Shown here one piece after another: positions 52,060 through 63,383 of a DNA stretch of 64,000 bases (position 1 is the stretch's first letter; the number at the start of each line of letters is the position of its first letter). The position numbers and the translations under genes are program-made. This stretch comes from Prorocentrum cordatum. Lineage: Eukaryota > Sar > Dinophyceae > Prorocentrales > Prorocentraceae. Location of the stretch: the NCBI GenBank assembly GCA_963575745.1, contig CAUYUJ010011558.1, forward strand, positions 806,280 to 870,279. Reading direction: 5' to 3'. Under the pieces are notes generated by a model that saw only the letters and a list, made by a program, of their open reading frames with translations, did not search any database and was not told the DNA's origin.

Positions 52060-53640
52060 CGCCCCCCCCCCCTGAGCCTGGAGCGGAGCAGCCGCGCGTG
52101 CCTCCAGAGCCGGGCGGAAGAGATCTCCGCGCCCTTGGAGGCGCTGCAAGCACCGAAGTGCACGGGAGTGGTTCATTCACGAGAGGCGAAGACCACGGCG
52201 CAGTGGAGAGTCGCGGGAGCTACCGCAGCGCTCATGGTTCGGAGCTGAGGCCGGATCGAGTCGCCCGGGGCGGTGGAGAACACAGCGCATTGAAGAGTCG
52301 CGGGGGCGACCATCGCGGCGCGCGCGGTCCGGGGCCACCGGTGGCCCGCGAGGCCCGCGGGCGCCTCGGCCCCCCCGCCGGGCGCCAGCATGGGCGGGGA
52401 AGGCCGCCCGTTCGAGGAGACCGACAGCCCCGGCGAAGGGAATTAAGGCCCTGCGAGCGCAGGTCGCACCACCGCCGGGATCGGCGCGCGGCCCCGGGGT
52501 TGACGACGAGGCCCCCGCCTGGAGAAGAGGGGCCGCAGGTCCCTCCAGAGTTGCGCGAAGGCGATTCATTTGCCGCCAGGGGCGCCAGAGGCACTGAAGC
52601 GCATGGGGGCGCGCGGATGGAGGGGCTGGCAGTCCGAGACCGAGCCGGGGGTCGACGCGGAATCGTAGATTGCTAATGCGCGGCTGAAGGTCCGTGCGCG
52701 AGGCCCCCCTTCGCCGCGCAGCGAGGCCCGCGGGCGCCTCGCGGCCCTCCACTGGGCGCCAACATGGGCGGCGACTGCGGCCCGTTCGAGGAGACCGGCA
52801 GCCTGGGCGATAGGAAGACCCAGCCAGCGCAGGCTGCACCTCCGTCGGGGTCGACGCGCGCGGCTTCGAGGTTGACGACGAGGCCCCCCCCCCGGAGAGC
52901 GGAGGGGCCGCAGGCGCTTCCGGAGCAGCGCGAAGGCGATCTATTTGCTGCGGGGGGCGCTGAAGGCACGGATGCGCATGGGGGCGCGCGTGCGGCAGGA
53001 ACTGGCAGTCCGAGACCGAGCCAGGGGCCGAATCGTGGATTGCTACTTCAAGTTGATGTGGCTGGAGGTCCGAGCGCGAGGCCTGCGGGCGCCTCGCGGC
53101 CTTCCCGCCGGGCGCCAACATGGATGAGGACTGCGACCCGTTCATGGAGAACGACGAGATAGGCGAAGGCGTGATCTCGCCAGCGGAGGCTGCACCATCG
53201 CCGGGACCGGCCTCTGCAAGAGCGGCCCCGAGGGCGACGGCGAGGCACCTCCCTCGAGGGAAAGGGCCTCGCGCACCTCCAGAGCAGCGCGGAAGTGATC
53301 CACGCGCCCCTGGATGCCAGAGGCACAGAGGTGCAGGGAAGTGCAGGTCGCGTCCGAGCCAGGGGAACATATGGACACGTAGATTGCGAGTTCAAGAGAA
53401 AATGGCTGAAGGTCCGAGCGCGAGGCCCCCATCGCCGCGCAGCGCCGCCAGCCGGTGCCAGCGGCACCCGCGGGGCGCCAACGTAGGCGGGGGGGTGCGA
53501 CCCGTTCGATGGCATCGCGGAGGGCGAGTACGGCAGAGACTAGGAGGAGCAGCAGTCGGCGCAGCCGCTGGCGCGCGCAGAGACCCCAGAAGCTGCCGCA
53601 TCGGGGCATCCAGGTGGCAGCCCATCTGCGCGAGCGGATG
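52060..53640. repeat. ~360-bp tandem array inside the LINE
   Basis: Units are marked by TGCGGCCCGTTCGAGGAGAC-like sequence near 52410, 52772, 53132 and 53490, each followed by GCGCAGGCTGCACC, GAGGCCCCCCC, GAGCAGCGCGAAGGCGA and GGCACGGATGCGCATGGGG. Spacing is 357-373 bp, with a partial unit at the start. The minus strand is open for 397 codons across it, which follows from base composition and repetition. Confidence 0.8.
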
Positions 53641-53744
53641 GTTGCCCTAATGGCGGGTCCCTGCCGGGACCCGCGCCTCGAGGCGCCGCGGTTGCGACGG
53701 CCGCTGCGAGGTCTGGCCGCCCCGCGATGGGCGGCGAGCCCGAA

Positions 53745-54130
53745 CGCGCGGCAGCTGGAATGTTGCGCGCGGCTTGCGGTTTGAGGGGGGGGGGGCGGCG
53801 ACGGCGCGAGCAGGGGCGAGGGGCGGCGGCGCAGGCCAGGGCGGATGGCCAGGGAGCAGCCCAGAGCACCTGGCGGCCCCGCCCGCATGACAGGCGCAGC
53901 CCGCCGACCGCTCCGACGGCGGGCAGGCCCACCAGGCTCGAGGAGCACGCGGCAGCGGGAACTTTGCACGCGGCCTGTGTTTCGCGGGAGTACGGCAATT
54001 GCATGCTGAACAGCAGGAGCGAGGGGCGGCGGCGAGGCCAGGGCGGATTGACAGGGGGGCGGCCCAGGGAGCGCCCAGCGGCCCCGCCACAGCCCGCCGA
54101 CCGCTCCGGACGCAGGCCCGGCCACCAAGG
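53745..54130. repeat. ~200-bp tandem duplication
   Basis: GCGGCAGCTGGAATGTTGCG... (53750) and GCGGCAGCGGGAACTTTGCA... (53950) begin two copies that both run through GGGCGAGGGGCGGCGGCG or its variant, to CAGCCCGCCGACCGCTCCG. Confidence 0.75.
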
Positions 54131-54407
54131 GCGCGGAGGCCGAGCTGTGACTGGCAGCGGCTCCTGCGGCCAGCCAGGTCGACGACGACCTGAAGGAGCA
54201 GGGCGCCACGCAAGGGATCGTGGCCGTCGCAACCCAGCGGAGGAGCGGATGCGAGAGCGGGGCTGCAGCAACGCAGCCGGCGCGAGCGCGCCAAGCCCAC
54301 CGACCACCCGTTGCAGACTGCCCTCCACGCTGCCAGCGAGGCCTGCCATGCCTCGTCTCAGAGGCGCGCCAGGTGGGCCACTGTGCTCGAGGAGGTCACC
54401 ATCCAAC

Positions 54408-56226
54408 ATGATGGGGCCCCAAGAGCCGCAAGCCGACGCAGCCCGAGGCCGCGTTCAAGGCGCGCGGCACGTCGCCCAGCAGACCAAGGCGACCGTCGGG
54501 CGCGCTCACTTTGCCAATCCTGTCGCAGAGTGGTGGGCTTTCGTGTCGGCGGCCACAGGGAGGGCACGCGCGCTGGCCAAGAACGGCACCGACTCCACGC
54601 AAGCCAAGCGCAGCCGCGACACTGCGGTCGCCAAGGCTGAGGAGCACGGCCTCAACACCGACGCGGGCCTCGCCAGGGCCACGGATGACTTCGGCAGAAG
54701 GCGCGTCCCCGAAGAGGTGGCGCACCGGCGCCAACTGCCGCGTCGTATCCACGACCTGAGCTCCGAGGACTTCGAGCAGTTCAATGTCGCCACGGCCCGC
54801 TGGGCTGCGCCCGCTGCCAGCAGGGCGCAGGCCCGCGCAGGGCGCCAGCGCGCCAAGCGGGTCAGCACCACATGGAAGACGGCGCATGGGCTCGTCCACA
54901 AGCAGGTCAAGGGCGACAAGCCAGCGACCCTCGAGGCCGCCCTGCCCGGCGAGACGGTGGCCGACCCTCTGCAGATGGAGCTGCGCGAGGCCACGTGGGG
55001 CGCGACGCGACGATCACCCCCCCGATGAATGGGGAGCTCGGACACCGGCTCCAGCGCGCGGCAGCCCGAGCGCAGGAGGAGGAGCTGGAGGGGCACGCCG
55101 CGCAGAGCGCGAGGCAGGCGTCACTGGCCGTCCCCGCAAGGTACGAGATGGGCGTGGACGCCCTGCGCAGATCGATTGTATCACGTCCACCTGGCGTCGC
55201 GGTGCAAGAATGGGTGGACATGATGATCCAGGTTGAACAGGACCTGGCGCGGCCGAGGCAGGTGCACGCTGCCCTCCTGGCCCTCCTGCCCAAGTCCCGA
55301 GGCTGGGACCGCGCGATAGGCGTCCTGTCACTGCTGATCAAGTGCCGGTCGAAGGCGCGCGCGTCGGCCACGGGCGCCTGGCCCGACGGCCTTGAGCAGC
55401 ACTGGGGCGTCTCACTCGAGGACAGCAGCGCACTGCGCGCTGCCCTCTGTTGGCCCATCCTCGACGAGAGCGCGGTGGCCATGGGCTTCTGCGCCGTCGA
55501 GGCCTTGTTGGACCTGGGGGAGTTTTTCGCGGCGGCAACCTAATCCTGCGGAGGTCGAGGTCGATGGGCAGGAGGTCCCCCCCGCCGCGGCCACCCCCTT
55601 GGAGGCCCGAGCCAACCTTGCGCCTTGGCGGCTGCGACGGCGCGCATGGACCAGCGGGGCCATTGGGGCGGAGCGCCCCATCGTGGCAGGCAGCAACCGC
55701 GGCGTGAAGGTGGCCGAGCGTTTCCTGCACCCGTTCCTCCAGGCGGCCAGCGCGGGCGCCCCCGCAGTCGGCCTGGGCGCCTTCGTCGACGGCGCCATCT
55801 TCCGCGCGGAGGGCAAGAAGCAAGCAGCCATTGACAGCATGGGCGACGCCATGAAGATATCCGCTAAGCAGCGCGAGGCCCCCAAGCTGACGCCATCGCC
55901 CAAATCCGTCGTAGTTTCTCTGGCGCGACGAGGAAGGCAGCACAAGAGCCCAGACGTCACGGTGCACCAGCGGCAGCGGACAGCCACGCCGTTGATCTCG
56001 GAGCGGGCACTACGGCGAGCCAGAGGCGCGCCCGGGCCAGAGCCAAGCAGCGAGGCAGAGCAGGGGCAAGGCGCATCCAGGGCATCCATCGCATGAGAAA
56101 GCGAACCCAGCTGGGCAAGTACGCCGCCAATCTGCACCGCGCAGGGGCCCAGCCTGCGTTGATATACGGCCACCATGTCCTCGGCACGGCCTCCGCGATG
56201 TCTAGAGATGGCGACAGTTGGCCGTA
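54408..56226 (+). pseudogene. LINE reverse transcriptase, degraded
   Basis: Frame one (ATG at 54408, to 55026) has NPVAEWWAFVSAATGRARA and EDFEQFNVATARWAAP. Frame two (to 55543) has MNGELGHRLQRAAARAQEEE, the finger motif LLALLPKSRGWDRAIGVLSL and a motif-A-like VEALLDLGEFF. Frame three (about 55550-56096) has the motif-B-like IVAGSNRG and the catalytic box LGAFVDGAIF, where the usual second Asp of F/YVDD is Gly. A last piece at 56092-56226 has KRTQLGKYAANLHRAG. The order is typical of LINE RTs in dinoflagellates. Frame changes and the FVDG box indicate an inactive copy. Confidence 0.75.
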
Positions 56227-57239
56227 AGTCACAGGCTAACATGGGTCATGGTAACGAATGAGCGCGCACTCTTGAAACAGATGGTTGAAAAGACGATGAC
56301 TTACTAAAGCGACGAATGGATGCATCTAGTTGCGCCGCCTGATCAGAACAAGACAACATCATTTCGCAAACGCAAGAACCGGATTACCAAAATCAAAAAC
56401 GGATGTGGTAAATTTGGGGCCTTTTGTTCTATACCCCAGTTCTTATCATTACCGTGACCTGAGTGGCTCGATCAGCGAGGGCCGTCGCTGGCATGTGCTT
56501 CGGTGGGTGGTTGAATACCCATTCGCAATGCTCCTGGACGACAGCGATCCTGGCCTGGCTCTACCTCGGCAGCCACTGGCAGAATGGTTGCAACATTGGC
56601 ACCTGTACCCTGGGCACCATCGCCGAGTGAAGCGGCAGGGCGCATGCTGCGCGCTGGCCCCAAGAGCCGACCTCCCGCCAAGCGATGGGCCAAGGTCAAG
56701 GGGGGGATCTCGGCGGTCATCTGCACGCTCCCCACAAACGACTGGGATGCTTCTCGGGCGACGAGCGGGAGCCGGACATTGGCCAGCTTTGGATGGGCAG
56801 CCTTGAAGAGGTGGATGCTACCGAGCTCCTCGATGATATCGGTGCCTGTATCAAGCGCGATTGGAGGACGAAAGGCCCGCGGCACGAAACAGGTAGTGGT
56901 ATTCAAGACGGCGCTGGCTTTCACCAAGTACGGCGGCAGTTGGCTCGTCTTCAGAGAGATGGACAACATTCCATGTGGGCGATTGTTTGCAAGTGGTTGC
57001 TGGAGCGTCGTGGCCGCGCGTGAGGCGACGCGCTAGATGCCTTGCAGATAGCGCTCTTTCACCGTGTATGGTCGTTCCCGTGCAACGTGGACTGCGCCGA
57101 CTACACCTCCGCGCCGCGCAGGTTTTGCTGCCGCGCGCGCTCGAAAAGCAAGCGCAGACGCCCTGAATGCGGCTACGCGGGGGGCCACCTGCAAGCTGGA
57201 CCAGGCACGAGCACCCCGAGGGCGCCGCGGATTTCCAGA
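56227..57239 (+). other. Degraded LINE sequence between RT and RNase H
   Basis: Open frames in different registers (KVKGGISAVICTLPTNDWD at 56690-56745, WMGSLEEVDATELLDDIG at about 56800) probably derive from the post-RT region but are too decayed to place. No separate gene is called. Confidence 0.4.
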
Positions 57240-57635
57240 GGTGCACTGACGACTCGTAGACCGTGGAGCTTCAACGGCACTGCGAAAGCGATTTGGACAG
57301 ACAACGGCTCGGGCGATAAGCACAGTGACTACCCTAGGCTACGCCAGTGCGGAGTCGGGGTCTCCATCCTGACGGCGTTCGCCGTCAATGCAGAGGCGCC
57401 GCAGGAGGTAGCGGGCATCATGGCAGACCTGCCTGGACCTCGGCCGACGGTGCCTCGTTCGGAACTGCTCGCTTATATCCAGTCCTTGCGCATACCAGCG
57501 GCCCCCTGCGGCACCACGCCGACAACATGCCTCTCGTCCAGGGATGTGCCCGCAGGAGGCATTGGCCCCGCGAGGGCCAAATTCTTACTTGTGGATCGCC
57601 AGCCGAGCGGAGCTGACAAAAAGGCGAGCGAGTGA
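57240..57635 (+). pseudogene. LINE RNase H domain remnant
   Basis: The frame reads KAIWTDNGSGDKHSDYPRLR, CGVGVSILTAFAVN, then GIMADLPGPRPTVPRSELLA and YIQSL. This matches the RNase H pattern with the first Asp (TDNGSG), the glycine-rich strand and the Glu in PRSELLA. The later Asp region (expected near GTTPTTCLSSRDV) is not clearly preserved. Many LINE clades carry RNase H after RT. The frame ends at TGA 57633 and element T2 starts 16 bp later. Confidence 0.7.
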
Positions 57636-57650
57636 TGTGCGGATCTTTTT

Positions 57651-58393
57651 CCCGGAAAGGGCGTAGGCCCAGGGTTCTCTTTTAGTAGGTAAACTTGTCC
57701 CCGGTGCCTCAACTGAGGTGGGCCGGCAAATTCTTTCTTTTATAAATATCGAGGTCAAGGTGGGCTGGCGGATTAGAAATTTAGGATGTCTCAGGCGAAA
57801 CCCTTGTTTTTGAAATCCCGATCGATAAATCACAGGGTGCGGGCCACTCTTTCGTGTGTTGAGGATGTCTCGTGCGAAACGCTTGCTCCGCAGAGTTACC
57901 GAGGATGTCTCGAGCGAATCGCTTGTTTTGTAGAACTTGAGGGATCTGGGCGCACCAGAGATTTGCCTTCTCCAGGTGCACGAGCCCGTGTGTTTTTACG
58001 TATGTGCCTGTAGATTTGCCCTCTCCAGGTGCACGAATCCTTGTGTTTTTACGTATGTGCGTATAGATTTGATTTCTCCAGGGGCGCGACCACCCCCCAG
58101 CACGACCACACCCCAGCACGACCACCCCCCAGCACGACCACACCCCAGCACGACCACTCCCCAGCACGACCACACCGCCTTGGTTGAGTGGTTGCCTGTC
58201 GTCGTGGAATGTTTCGTGGGGTGTCTCGTAGACTGTTTCGCGGGGTGTCTCGTGGAATGATTCCAAGAAAGCGTTGAAAACGGTCGCCCGTGTCTCGTGG
58301 AATGTTTCGCGGGGTGTTTCGTGGAAGTGCCCGTCGCCCAATACGGTGTCGTGAAAACGTTTCCATGCATGCGGTTGTATATCCCTTTCCGGG
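57651..58393 (+). repeat. CCCGGAAAGG-ended element T2
   Basis: Starts CCCGGAAAGGGCG with GGCCCAGGGTTCTC and ends CCTTTCCGGG (58384-58393) plus TTCGTGGGTCCATCATG. Interior: the ~41-bp GAGGATGTCTCG satellite (57780-57935); two and a half copies of a ~54-bp unit with TTGCCTTCTCCAGGTGCACG (57958-58085); five to six copies of CCCAGCACGACCAC (58091-58175); and GTGGAATGTTTCG/GGGGTGTCTCG repeats (58195-58335). Confidence 0.8.
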
Positions 58394-58399
58394 TTCGTG

Positions 58400-59148
58400 G
58401 GTCCATCATGTTTTGTTCACAGCCATCAACCGGATGAGCTAACGGGTCACGAGACCCCCTACCAGTTGTGGCACATTGCGGGCAACGGTTGTGCCGACGT
58501 GAAGCGGGTGAAGTCGCCGCCGAGGTCTTGCGCAAAGCATCGTGAAGCCCGAGGTCGGACGCATCGGTAAGACCGCCCATTTAGTCCGTCGTCGCGCGGC
58601 CCGAGCCAGCCTGGAGCGTATGACCCTTGACCCTATCAAAGTTATGAGGCCAAAAGTCCACGTCCAGGTACGCAGGCCCTGCTGACTGCCTCGTCGCACC
58701 ACGAGTTGGAGAGGGTGGGGGCCAGGTGATATTGCAGGATCTGTGATGGCGCGGCCGTGCATGCGGACCTGGAGTTGTTTGCTCAGCCCGAGTGCAGGCC
58801 CATTCAGTGTGCTAGAGCAGGAGCTGTGTGTATCCACCGTCGTCGTCGTCGCGGAGTGTGGGAGGGAAAGCTCCGCATGGCACGCACACCCGTGTGTTGA
58901 TTGTATGATTTTCACGTTGTGCAGCCGTTGCGGGTATTATACCAGTATGTATGTTGACAAATTGCCTTGGCCCCGCACGGCTGAAGGCAACCAGAATCTT
59001 GCCAAACTTCAGCAGGGTTTGTGGCCGCACCACACAGGGATACCCACACAGATCCGTGAGGCGTTGCATCAGAGAGATGCGCAGCGCGCAATTGCCGAGG
59101 ACAATAGCAGAGTAGCATCGCTGGGTGCCCGTGCATCGCAAGTTTCAG
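58400..59148 (+). other. Possible exon-bearing stretch
   Basis: A plus-strand frame (58743-59165) ends with protein-like sequence (KLPWPRTAEGNQNLAKLQQG, IREALHQRDAQRAIAEDN, SRVASLGARASQV) directly before TTTCAG/GTAACC at 59148-59149, a plausible donor, followed by a CCT tract. The upstream limit is unclear and no family is recognised. Confidence 0.3.
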
Positions 59149-59164
59149 GTAACCTTTCCAGGTA

Positions 59165-59345
59165 ATCCTCCTCCTTCTCCTCCTCCTCCTCCTCCTCCTC
59201 CTCCTCCTCCCCTTCCTCCTCCTCCTCCTCCTCCTCCTCCTCTTCCTCCTCCTCCTCCTCGTACGCCTCTCCTCCTACTTTTTCTCCTCCTCCTCCTCCT
59301 CCTCCTCCTCCTCCTCCTCCTCCTCCTCCTCCTCCCCCTCTTCCT
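59165..59345. repeat. CCT/CTC microsatellite
   Basis: About 180 bp of CTC triplets with TTC interruptions. Confidence 0.95.
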
Positions 59346-59807
59346 CCGCACCTGTGAAAGTTCCTGCCTCGTCGCGTTGCCTTCCGCTCCCTGCCGGGGG
59401 GGCAGCCAGCCTTAGATTGCGCGTTGCCGCTTTAGCCCTGTGTGGGTCTGAAGGCCGCCCCCCTCGCCCAGCCGGGGTCTGGTGGTCTGTGGACGTCAGA
59501 AAGCAGCTCTTGGCGGGAGAGAGTCCCAGTGTTGAGAAGGACCGGCCTCGGGACATGACCAACGCCAGTTTCTGCCTACTTTGAACAGGACTCGTTGTCA
59601 ATGCTGCCGCGGAGGTTGTCTTTTCCTGGAAAGGGCAGAGGCCAAGGGTTCTCTTGCGATAAATGACGAGTTTGAAGGAGGCCAGCGGAATTATTGTTGA
59701 GGAAGTCTCGAGCGAAACGCATGGTTTTCAGAATTTGTTGAGGATGGCTCCAGCGAAACGCTGGTTTTGCAGAGTTGGGGGATGTCTCGAGCGAAACGCT
59801 TGTTTTT

Positions 59808-61108
59808 CCCGGAAAGGGCGCGGGCCCAGGGTTCTCTTTTAGTAGGTTTACCCCCCGGCCCCCCTGCGACTTGGGCCGGCGAAATTATTTTGCGAGCGAG
59901 CACGCACGGAGTAGGGCCGGCGAAATTATTTTTGAGGATGTCTCGAGCGAAACGCTTGTTTTTCAGAATTTGTTGAGGATGTCTCGAGCGAGACGCTGGT
60001 TTTGCAGAGTTGGGGATGTCTCGAGCGAAACGCTTGGTTTCAGAATTTGTTGAGGATGTCTCGAGCGACACGCTGGTTTTGCAGAGCCGACCGCGACACG
60101 GAAAAGCGCCCCTCGCGCAGGAATTCCAAGGATGTCTCGCGCGTGCCGCGTCCCGCGCGCGGGTATTTGGATTTCTTGGATTTTGACAGGATGTCTCGAG
60201 CGAAACGCTTGTTTTTCATAATTTGTTGAGGATGTCTCGAGCGAAACGCTGGTTTTGCAAAATTGGAGGATGTCTCGAGCGGTGGCCTCGTGGGGGGGCC
60301 AGAATTCAAAGGATGTCTCAGGCGAAATGCTTGTTTTCTGGCACGTCGCTTGGCGCGTCCCTTGAGACGTTTCGCGTCGCGTCCTCCTGGCATGTTCCCC
60401 TGTCCATTAGCTCTGGGGCAGCTACTATGTGTTCAGGCAGCTCGAGCTTAAGATCCAGATCAGTTCGGTCAGGACTCGGATGCAAAGGAGGACTCGATCC
60501 ACGAGGCTATAGAGCACAATCGCGCCATGGCACATCGCAATTCAGCACGGCGCAGCACAGCACTGATTTCGGCACGGTACATCAAGGTCGATGCACTCAG
60601 CATTGCAACTTGGCACGTTCCTTGGCACGTTCCGTGGGGCGTCCTTTGGCGAGTCCCCCTGGCACGTCGCGTCGCGCGTCCCCTGGCACATCCCGTGGCA
60701 CATCCATTGGCACGTTCCGTAGCGCGTCCCCTTGGCACGTCCCGCGGTGCGACCCCATGGCACGTCCCCTGGCACGTCGCCTGGCGCATCCCTTGGGACG
60801 TTTCGCGGCGCGTCCTCCTGGCATGTTCCCCTGTCCATTAGCTCTGGGGCAGCTACTATGTGTTCAGGCAGCTCGAGCTTAAGATCCAGATCAGTTCGGT
60901 CAGGACTCGGATGCAAAGGAGGACTCGATCCACGAGGCTATGGAGCACAGTCGCGCCATGGCACATCGCAATTCAGCACGGCGCAGCACAGCACAGCCTT
61001 CGGCAGGGTACATCAAGATCGATACCTTCAGTAGTGCATTTGCCCGTCACCCAATCAGGTGTCTTTGAAAACGCTGCCATGTGTTACAGTTCTACATTCC
61101 TTTCCGGG
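59808..61108 (+). repeat. CCCGGAAAGG-ended element T3
   Basis: Starts CCCGGAAAGGGCG (59808) and ends CCTTTCCGGG (61099-61108) with TTCGTGGGTCGATCATG. The first ~600 bp closely follow T1 (48407-49000), including CGCGACACGGAAAAGCGC and the same order of GAGGATGTCTCGAGCG units. Two ~430-bp units follow (marker TTAAGATCCAGATCAG near 60449 and 60880). A diverged start (CCTGGAAAGGGCAGAGG) lies at 59625. Confidence 0.8.
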
Positions 61109-61134
61109 TTCGTGGGTCGATCATGTTTCAGAAT

Positions 61135-61570
61135 TGGTTGAGGATGTCTCGAGCGAAACGCTGGTTTCGCAGAGTTGGGGTGTCTAACATGGCGTCGGGC
61201 CCAACGCCGAATGATAAGGGAACGCACGGGGGGCGAAAAGCGCTACCCGAACACATGTACCAAGACAGAAAAGTGATGGTTTCTTGCTCTGAACAGGGGG
61301 TTGCGCTTTGGGGGCCTCTCCAGGGAAGACGTTGCGAGGATGTCTCGAACGGGAGCGCGAATTCAGCGTATCCAGGTCACGCAGGGGGGTATCTAACATG
61401 GTTGTCCCGAGATGGAATCACGTGTTTGTTCATGCTCTGGCCACCCAGGGAGATCTCTAACATGATTGTCCCGAACTGGAACCACTTGTTTGTACGTGTC
61501 CAGGCCACCCATGGGGGTATCTAACCTGGCTGTCCCGAGCTGGCACCGTGTTTTCACGTGTTCAGGCCAC
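61135..61570. repeat. ~65-bp repeat with TCTAACATGGTTGTCCCGA
   Basis: Three units at about 61387-61570 share GTATCTAACATGG, TTGTCCCGAGATGGAA and GTCCAGGCCACCCA. A GAGGATGTCTCGAGCG unit precedes them. Confidence 0.7.
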
Positions 61571-63287
61571 CAACACGACGCTTGTCCCCAGCACGTTCTG
61601 TAGTGCGTCCCCTTGGCACGTCCCGCGGTGCGTCCCCGTGGCACGTCCCCTGGCACGTCGCCTGGCGCGTCCCTTGGAACGTTCCGCGGTGCGTCTTCCT
61701 GGTATGTTCGTTTGCCAATTAGCTCTGGGGCAGCTACTATGTGGAATATGTGCTCAGGCAGCTCGAGCTTAAGATCCAGATCAGTTCGGTCAGGACTCGG
61801 ATGCAAAGGAGGACTCGATCCACAACGCTATAGAGCACAATCGTCATATGGCACATCGCAGTTCAGCACGGCGCAGCACAGCACAGCCCTCGGCATTGTA
61901 CAACAAGATCGATACCCTCACTCAGCATTGCAACCTGGCACGTTCCTTGGCAAGTTCCGTGGCGCGTCCCGTGGCGAGTCCCCTTGGCACGTCGCGCGGC
62001 GCGTCCCCTGGCACGTCCCGTGGCACGTCTATTGACACGTTCCGTAGCGCGTCCCCTTGGCACGTCCCGCGGTGCGTCCCCATGACACGTCCCTTGGCAC
62101 GTCGCTTGGCGCGTCCCTTGGAACTTTTCACGGCGTGTCTTCCTAGCATGCTCCCCTGTGACAGTTTTCTGGGGCAGCTACTATCTGCTCAGGCAGCTCG
62201 AGCTGAAGATCCAGATCAGTTCGGTTAGGACTCGGGTGCAAAGGAGGACTCGATCCACAACGCTATAGAGCACACTCGTCACGTGGCACATCGCAGTTCA
62301 GCACGGCGCAGCAAAGGACTGCCTTCGGCACGGTACATCAAGATCGATACATTCAGCATTGCATTTTGGCAAGTTCCGTGGCGCGTCCCATGGCGAGTCC
62401 CCCTTGGCACGTCGCGCGGCGCGTCCCCTGGCACGTCCCGTGGCACGTCCATTGGCACGTTCCGTATCTCGTCCCTTCAGCACGTCCCGCGGTGCGTCCC
62501 CGTGGCACGTCCCCTGGCACCTCGCTCGGCGCCTCCCTTGGGACGTTCCGCGGCGCGTCCTCCTGGCATGTTCCACTGTCAATTAGCTCTGGCGCAGCTA
62601 CTATGTGGTAGGGCAGGTCGAGCTAAAGATCCAGATCAGTTCGGTCAGGACTCGGATGCAAAGGAGGACTCGATCCGCAACGCTATAGAGCACAATCGTC
62701 ATATGGCGCATCGCAGTTCAGCACGGCGCAGCACAGCACAGCCCTCGGCACGGTACATCAAGATCGATACATTCAGCATTGCAACTTGGCACGTTGCTTG
62801 GCACGTTCCGTGGCGCGTCCCGTGGCAAGTCCCCCTGGCACGTCGCGCGGCGGGTCCCCTGGCACGTCCCGTGGCACATCCATTGGCACGTTCCATAGCG
62901 CGTCCCCTTGGCACGCTCCGCGGTGCGTCCCCATGGCACGTCCCCTGGCACGTCGCCTGGCGCATCCCTTGGAACGTTCCACGACGCGTCCTCCTGGCAT
63001 GTCCCCTTGTCAATCAGCTTTGGGGCAGCTACTAGTCATGTGCTCAGGCAGCTCGAGCTAAAGATCCAGATCAGTTCGGTCAGGACTTGGACGCAAAGGA
63101 GGACTCGATCCACAACGCTATAGAGCACAATCGTGGCATGGTACATCGCAATTCAGCACGGCGCTGCACAGCACAGCCCTCGGCACGGTACATCAAGATC
63201 GATACATTACGCATTGCAGTTGCCCGTCGCCCAATCAGGTGTCTTTGAAACGTTGCCATGTCTTACATGTCTATATTCCTTTCCGGG
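61570..63287 (+). repeat. Four ~430-bp higher-order units ending in CCTTTCCGGG
   Basis: Markers AAGATCCAGATCAGTTCGG recur at about 61770, 62206, 62626 and 63062 (spacing 420-438 bp). Each unit has a GGCACGTCCC/GGCGCGTCCC minisatellite, GCTCTGGGGCAGCTACTATG, AAAGGAGGACTCGATCC, GCACATCGCA and GGTACATCAAGATCGATAC. The block ends CCTTTCCGGG (63278-63287) with TTCGTGGGTCGATCATG. Confidence 0.85.
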
Positions 63288-63383
63288 TTCGTGGGTCGAT
63301 CATGTTGTTGGTAGCCCTGGCTGGGGCCCGATGGGGGCCCCCAAGAGACTGACAATTGGCAACCAAATTTGCGGCGGATATTT

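Noticed and set aside
52177-53370. 397-codon minus-strand frame over the LINE
   Set aside because: It runs across the GC-rich 360-bp array antisense to the element, with no domain and no codon-bias advantage.
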